Assembly (NCBI GenBank): GCA_013359125.1
Contig: JABWCR010000011.1
Location: 1-64,000, forward strand
Direction of reading: 5' to 3'
Length of the DNA stretch: 64,000 bases
Source: Armatimonadota bacterium
Lineage (GTDB): Bacteria; Armatimonadota; Fimbriimonadia; Fimbriimonadales; GBS-DC
Shown: piece after piece, positions 60,959 through 64,000 of the stretch
How the letters are laid out: each line of letters begins with the position of its first letter
Position numbering within the stretch: the first letter of the stretch is position 1
Notes under the pieces: generated by a model
The model's input: only the letters and a program-made list of their open reading frames with translations
What the model was told of the DNA's origin: nothing
The model's database searches: none
Made by a program: the position numbers and the translations under genes

Positions 60959-62530
60959 TTATTCGGCGTTGACGTTGGGCCTCCTTGATATTTGGACGAG
61001 CGCGTACAAAAGGATAGCGAGACTAATTCCGGCATAGAGGGCATTGATCGCCAGCGACTGGCCGGTGATCAGAGGCCTGAGCGGATTTAACCAAAACGGC
61101 GCTTCGACTATAACGCGATACGGCGCGGGGATGATCGCAGTAAGGCGTTCCAAGAAGAGCGCGAAGCCCATGCACGCTACGACGAATCCAGACATGAACC
61201 AGCCGGCCCGCTCGGCATGCCATCGGGCATTAACGCTATTGATCGCCGGCTCGGCTCTCAAGTTAAGTCCGACGTTGTTCTTAAGATATCCCAAGGTGAA
61301 GGCGAGATGAAAGCAGACATGCACGACGGAAGCGCAGAAGAGCGAAAGAATTCCGTCCCTGTCGGGCGCCCATCTGGTGGCGCGATAAATGGCCTCGACA
61401 ACGATGAACGCCGTTCCTAGGCTGGCCGCCGCGATCCACATCGCGCCTTTGAGCGGCTGCTTGATTCGACCCATGAGAGGCCCTTTGAGCCCGAACGCAT
61501 AAGGCATCGCAAGAGGCATGATGATTGCGTCGAGCAGGATCAAGCAGAAGAGATAGGACCACCGCGCAGCGGTCTCGGCCTCGGCGGAGGATCGAACAGC
61601 GCCAGAAGCATACCAGTAGGCGTTGAAGTATGCGGCTAGCCAGAGCAGGATCAACCCAAATCGCCTGCAAAAGGCGTAAGAACGGTCGTTCCATTCGCCC
61701 AATCGCTGGCCCGCTGCATGGATAGCCCAGATACAAAAACCCATCATCAGCAGGAGAGTCGGCACGATCAGGGGGAAAGAAAGCCCGCCCACAGTTGCGG
61801 CGTAGTTCTTGGACAGAGAAGCCAGCGGCGCTATCCATTGGTGGATGGGCAATGGAACGGCTCGTCCAGCCATCGCCATAGTCAGCGGATAGATAAATCC
61901 AACGATAACGATCGCGAGAATAACCGAACCGAACACCGGCGTTTGCCTCTTTTCCTTTAGAGTCTTGCCTGAGATATCCGCACCCAAGCCCTCCGTGTCC
62001 GCCTCTGGATAGCACTCGTGGTGAGCAAGGTCTCGAATGACGATCGCCAGCATCATGATCGAGCCCAGCCAGATGATGAGAAGCGATTGGACGTACTCGA
62101 TTACGGGAAAGATCGTGGTCTTGCAGATGGCGACGCCCGCTGGAAGGCTGCACAAAAGCGCAATGCCGATCAATGCGGCGCCCGTCAGCCACCGAGCCAG
62201 AAGCACCGCGCGAGCAGGCAGTCCCGTGATGACCAGATGACTAAAGAGTCCTCGCCCAAAATCGGCCTCGAAGAGCGATCGGCCGACCATCGGCACGATT
62301 GCGAGCATGAGAATGCCTTGAACGACGATCGTACCATGATAGACCCAAGCAAGAACGTCGAGGATTCGATCCGTGCCCTGCGCCCTCGGCCAAGCATAGG
62401 TCATCGCCAGAACGACGATCGCGGCGACAGCGGACGCTGCGGAAATGACGAGAAGAACGTCCCAGAACGCCTTGCCCCGCAACTGGCGCTTAAAGTCGTA
62501 GACGAACAGTTCTAGCGCGGCGCCCATCAT
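60959..62530 (-). CDS. ABC-2-type membrane protein, second of operon
   Basis: 523 residues, ATG at 62530 overlapping the previous stop (ATGA). About 12 helices; the pattern FEADFGRGLFSHLVITGLPARAVLLARWLTGAAL is typical of ABC-2-type permeases of the YhaP/GldF kind. A cytoplasmic loop of about 40 residues follows (HHECYPEADTEGLG). No ATPase is seen in the window; it could lie upstream of the right edge. Confidence 0.72.
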   Translation of the reverse strand: MMGAALELFVYDFKRQLRGKAFWDVLLVISAASAVAAIVVLAMTYAWPRAQGTDRILDVLAWVYHGTIVVQGILMLAIVPMVGRSLFEADFGRGLFSHLVITGLPARAVLLARWLTGAALIGIALLCSLPAGVAICKTTIFPVIEYVQSLLIIWLGSIMMLAIVIRDLAHHECYPEADTEGLGADISGKTLKEKRQTPVFGSVILAIVIVGFIYPLTMAMAGRAVPLPIHQWIAPLASLSKNYAATVGGLSFPLIVPTLLLMMGFCIWAIHAAGQRLGEWNDRSYAFCRRFGLILLWLAAYFNAYWYASGAVRSSAEAETAARWSYLFCLILLDAIIMPLAMPYAFGLKGPLMGRIKQPLKGAMWIAAASLGTAFIVVEAIYRATRWAPDRDGILSLFCASVVHVCFHLAFTLGYLKNNVGLNLRAEPAINSVNARWHAERAGWFMSGFVVACMGFALFLERLTAIIPAPYRVIVEAPFWLNPLRPLITGQSLAINALYAGISLAILLYALVQISRRPNVNAE

Positions 62531-63444
62531 CGGGCCGCCTCCGAGACCGGGACTCGTTCGCTCTTGCGGAGAGAGGATTTGACTGCGGACGCGCAATGCT
62601 TGAACAAGAGATAATTGAGAAACAGATAGACAGGAACCATGACGAAACCGATCTTGGGGCTGATGACCGCTGTAAAAGCGACCAGCACCGGCGGACAGAG
62701 CCAGCCGATCCAATCGACGAACCAAACGATGGAGAACGGATTGTCGATTTCAAGCCAATGGAACTTGATCCAATACCAAAGGAACGCGACCGTCGCGTAG
62801 GCAACCAGACCGCCAAAAACGGCAAGGGTTTGAGCCTCGCTTACCGTCCGGCCGTTGATGCTGAAACGCTCCATGATGAGAGTCGCTTGGATGTACCCCA
62901 ACCCAGCGATAAGGCTGACTAGAACCGTGGCCGAAAGGCCTCGAAGAAACGGAAGGTGGATCAGGCTCAGCACGATGCCAAAGGCAAAAATGAGAATCGC
63001 CAGGTGGAGCGCGGTGATCAGCGCGGGCACAAGCTTGCCCACAACGATCTGTTCGGGCTCCAGCCGAGTGAGGGACACTGCGCCGATCGTGCGCGCGATG
63101 CGCTCTCTCGCAAAGCTGCCGCGCCTCTGCCCTTCGTGCCCCAACCGGAAGATTACAAAGATGGCGGCCCATACGATGATCTGAATGCCTCCCACGGGCG
63201 AGGCAATAACGGGCGACCTCGCGCTGCCCCCTCCATATACCAGCCACAGCGCGCTCGCGACATAGATCAGCCAAACCGCTGCCCAGAAAGGATAGATCCA
63301 CTTCATCTTCCAAGGCATGATCGCATTGACCGACTGGAGAGCCGGTTTATCGAGCGCCACCGAAGGAAAGTGGTACCAGGATTGCGGATTGTCCTCGAAG
63401 TACTTCTGTTTAAGCCGAACCGCCTTCTCCAACAACGCCCTCAC
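62527..63444 (-). CDS. ABC-2-type membrane protein, first of operon
   Basis: 305 residues from a GTG overlapping the upstream stop (GTGA). About 6-7 helices; RRGSFARERIARTIGAVSLTRLEPEQIVVGKLVPALITALH resembles the ABC-2 permease block before the third helix. It pairs with the next gene. Confidence 0.7.
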   Translation of the reverse strand: MRALLEKAVRLKQKYFEDNPQSWYHFPSVALDKPALQSVNAIMPWKMKWIYPFWAAVWLIYVASALWLVYGGGSARSPVIASPVGGIQIIVWAAIFVIFRLGHEGQRRGSFARERIARTIGAVSLTRLEPEQIVVGKLVPALITALHLAILIFAFGIVLSLIHLPFLRGLSATVLVSLIAGLGYIQATLIMERFSINGRTVSEAQTLAVFGGLVAYATVAFLWYWIKFHWLEIDNPFSIVWFVDWIGWLCPPVLVAFTAVISPKIGFVMVPVYLFLNYLLFKHCASAVKSSLRKSERVPVSEAAR

Positions 63445-64000
63445 GGTAAAGTCGCCTCCAGCATCGCTGTATGGACATTGGAAGGCAAGCCCTCAATGCC
63501 TGCAACTCTTGCCGTTACAGATATTGAGCGGGCGTGAGTTGGAAAGGTCGGCCTGGCCGCACCTTCTTGGCCGAACAGCTTTGACTGCCCCGGCTCCAGT
63601 CGATCGGCCAGGTGGACGTTTACATTGTTCGCATTGAGCGAGACCCCGGTCAGCGTTGCACGGGTGTCGTTATCGATCCGGACTACTTGAGAGAGGCCTT
63701 TGTTGTCGGAAACGCGCTCCACTCGTATTGCGCCTCCTAGGTCGATGGCCTGCTCGACTCGAAACGAGACCTCGGCCACGGTCGCGTTGTAGCCTTCCAC
63801 CACAGTTTCGCTGCCCTCGTTGACGCTGACTCTTTGCGTGCGGGAAGCGAAGAAAGCGCCGGAGTAATCGACCACTGCGTCGGCAGGGAACGTCTTTCGC
63901 CATTCGCCGCGGGGGGCTAACCATCTGATTTCCCCGCTAGATAGATAGATAGGCGAATCGGCGGATCCAATAAGGCGAAGCTCTGGCGCTCCGGCGGTTT
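63441..64000 (-). CDS. C-terminal part of an unknown beta-rich protein
   Basis: The frame is open from the right window edge to the TGA at 63441-63443 (about 185 codons), so the gene begins outside the window; the GTG at 63875 is internal. The sequence is beta-rich and polar (GEIRWLAPRGEWRKTFPADA, then many Val/Thr/Asn) with no membrane segment. Unknown; probably the accessory or soluble part of the same export operon. Coupled to the next gene by GTGA. Confidence 0.7.
   Translation of the reverse strand, partial: TAGAPELRLIGSADSPIYLSSGEIRWLAPRGEWRKTFPADAVVDYSGAFFASRTQRVSVNEGSETVVEGYNATVAEVSFRVEQAIDLGGAIRVERVSDNKGLSQVVRIDNDTRATLTGVSLNANNVNVHLADRLEPGQSKLFGQEGAARPTFPTHARSISVTARVAGIEGLPSNVHTAMLEATLP

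Noticed and set aside
63441-63875. Stand-alone 144-residue protein starting at GTG 63875
   Set aside because: The frame stays open from 63875 to the window edge, so this is the end of a longer gene.
1-64000. tRNA, rRNA, CRISPR or transposase genes
   Set aside because: I looked for T-loop motifs, regular spaced repeats and transposase motifs by eye and found none. A tRNAscan/CRISPR search would be decisive.

Overview
The window looks like one contiguous piece of a free-living bacterial chromosome, with high GC (about 58-60 % by eye) and densely packed genes on both strands. No gene-free stretch exceeds 300 bases. I saw no tRNA, rRNA, CRISPR array, transposase or phage gene. The best guess for the organism is Armatimonadota (Fimbriimonadia-like) or a nearby phylum. 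The hints are EF-hand/dockerin-like C-terminal tails on secreted proteins, prepilins of the H-X9-DG type, DUF1080 and S55/SpoIVB-domain secreted proteins, DUF5693 and DUF2203, and dispersed GC-rich intergenic repeats. This placement is inference, not proof.

Layout. 1-4 kb: a truncated galactose-oxidase-like protein, a secreted SpoIID/dockerin-like protein and an HNH nuclease. 4-7 kb: a small zinc protein, a small basic ORF, a cyclophilin lipoprotein, a CoA-binding protein, a Tat-exported metallophosphoesterase and rsmI. 7-13.7 kb: trpA, moeA, two small proteins, a double DUF1080 protein, birA, argC and queG. 13.7-18.4 kb: an ABC-2-type permease, a sugar-phosphate epimerase, an SDR and an in-frame DUF2203-galactokinase fusion. 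18.5-20.9 kb: an ECF sigma factor, a zinc anti-sigma factor and an HtrA-like protein whose catalytic triad is fully replaced. 20.9-25.4 kb (minus strand): rpsU, then PgpH-like HD protein, ybeY, DgkA-PAP2 fusion and CNNM/CorC. 25.5-31.3 kb: msrB, Nif3-like, a beta-barrel-like protein with a structured leader, prs, a VOC protein, a dockerin-tailed lipoprotein and gap. 31.4-41 kb: a 1313-residue S55 peptidase/propeller protein, an AcuC-like deacetylase, a GMC oxidoreductase, a rhomboid protease and a DUF5693 protein. 41-49.3 kb (minus): a GT4, MoxR, an SPL-like radical SAM protein, a PilZ protein, mtaB and a methyltransferase-GT2-GT4 fusion of 1145 residues. 49.4-57 kb: a LuxC-like reductase, an M50-like protein, DUF4870, an Ig-repeat membrane protein, a PLP decarboxylase, a prepilin, OsmC and a GH29 fucosidase. 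57-64 kb (minus): a tightly coupled operon of a partial protein, two ABC-2-like membrane proteins, a 1094-residue secreted protein and a YqgF-fold protein.

How the genes work together. Many transcription units look leaderless: a -10 hexamer (TATAAT, TATACT, TAGACT, TACAAT, TAAAAT) sits only 5-10 nt before the start codon with no Shine-Dalgarno, while other genes have a clear GGAGG-type site. Convergent genes often overlap by a few codons. The most interesting items are the sigma/anti-sigma/pseudoprotease operon, a 44-45 bp dispersed repeat family (five copies, two forming a long inverted pair), a perfect palindrome on the -10 of the SPL-like gene, a structured leader before the beta-barrel gene, and several unusual fusions.
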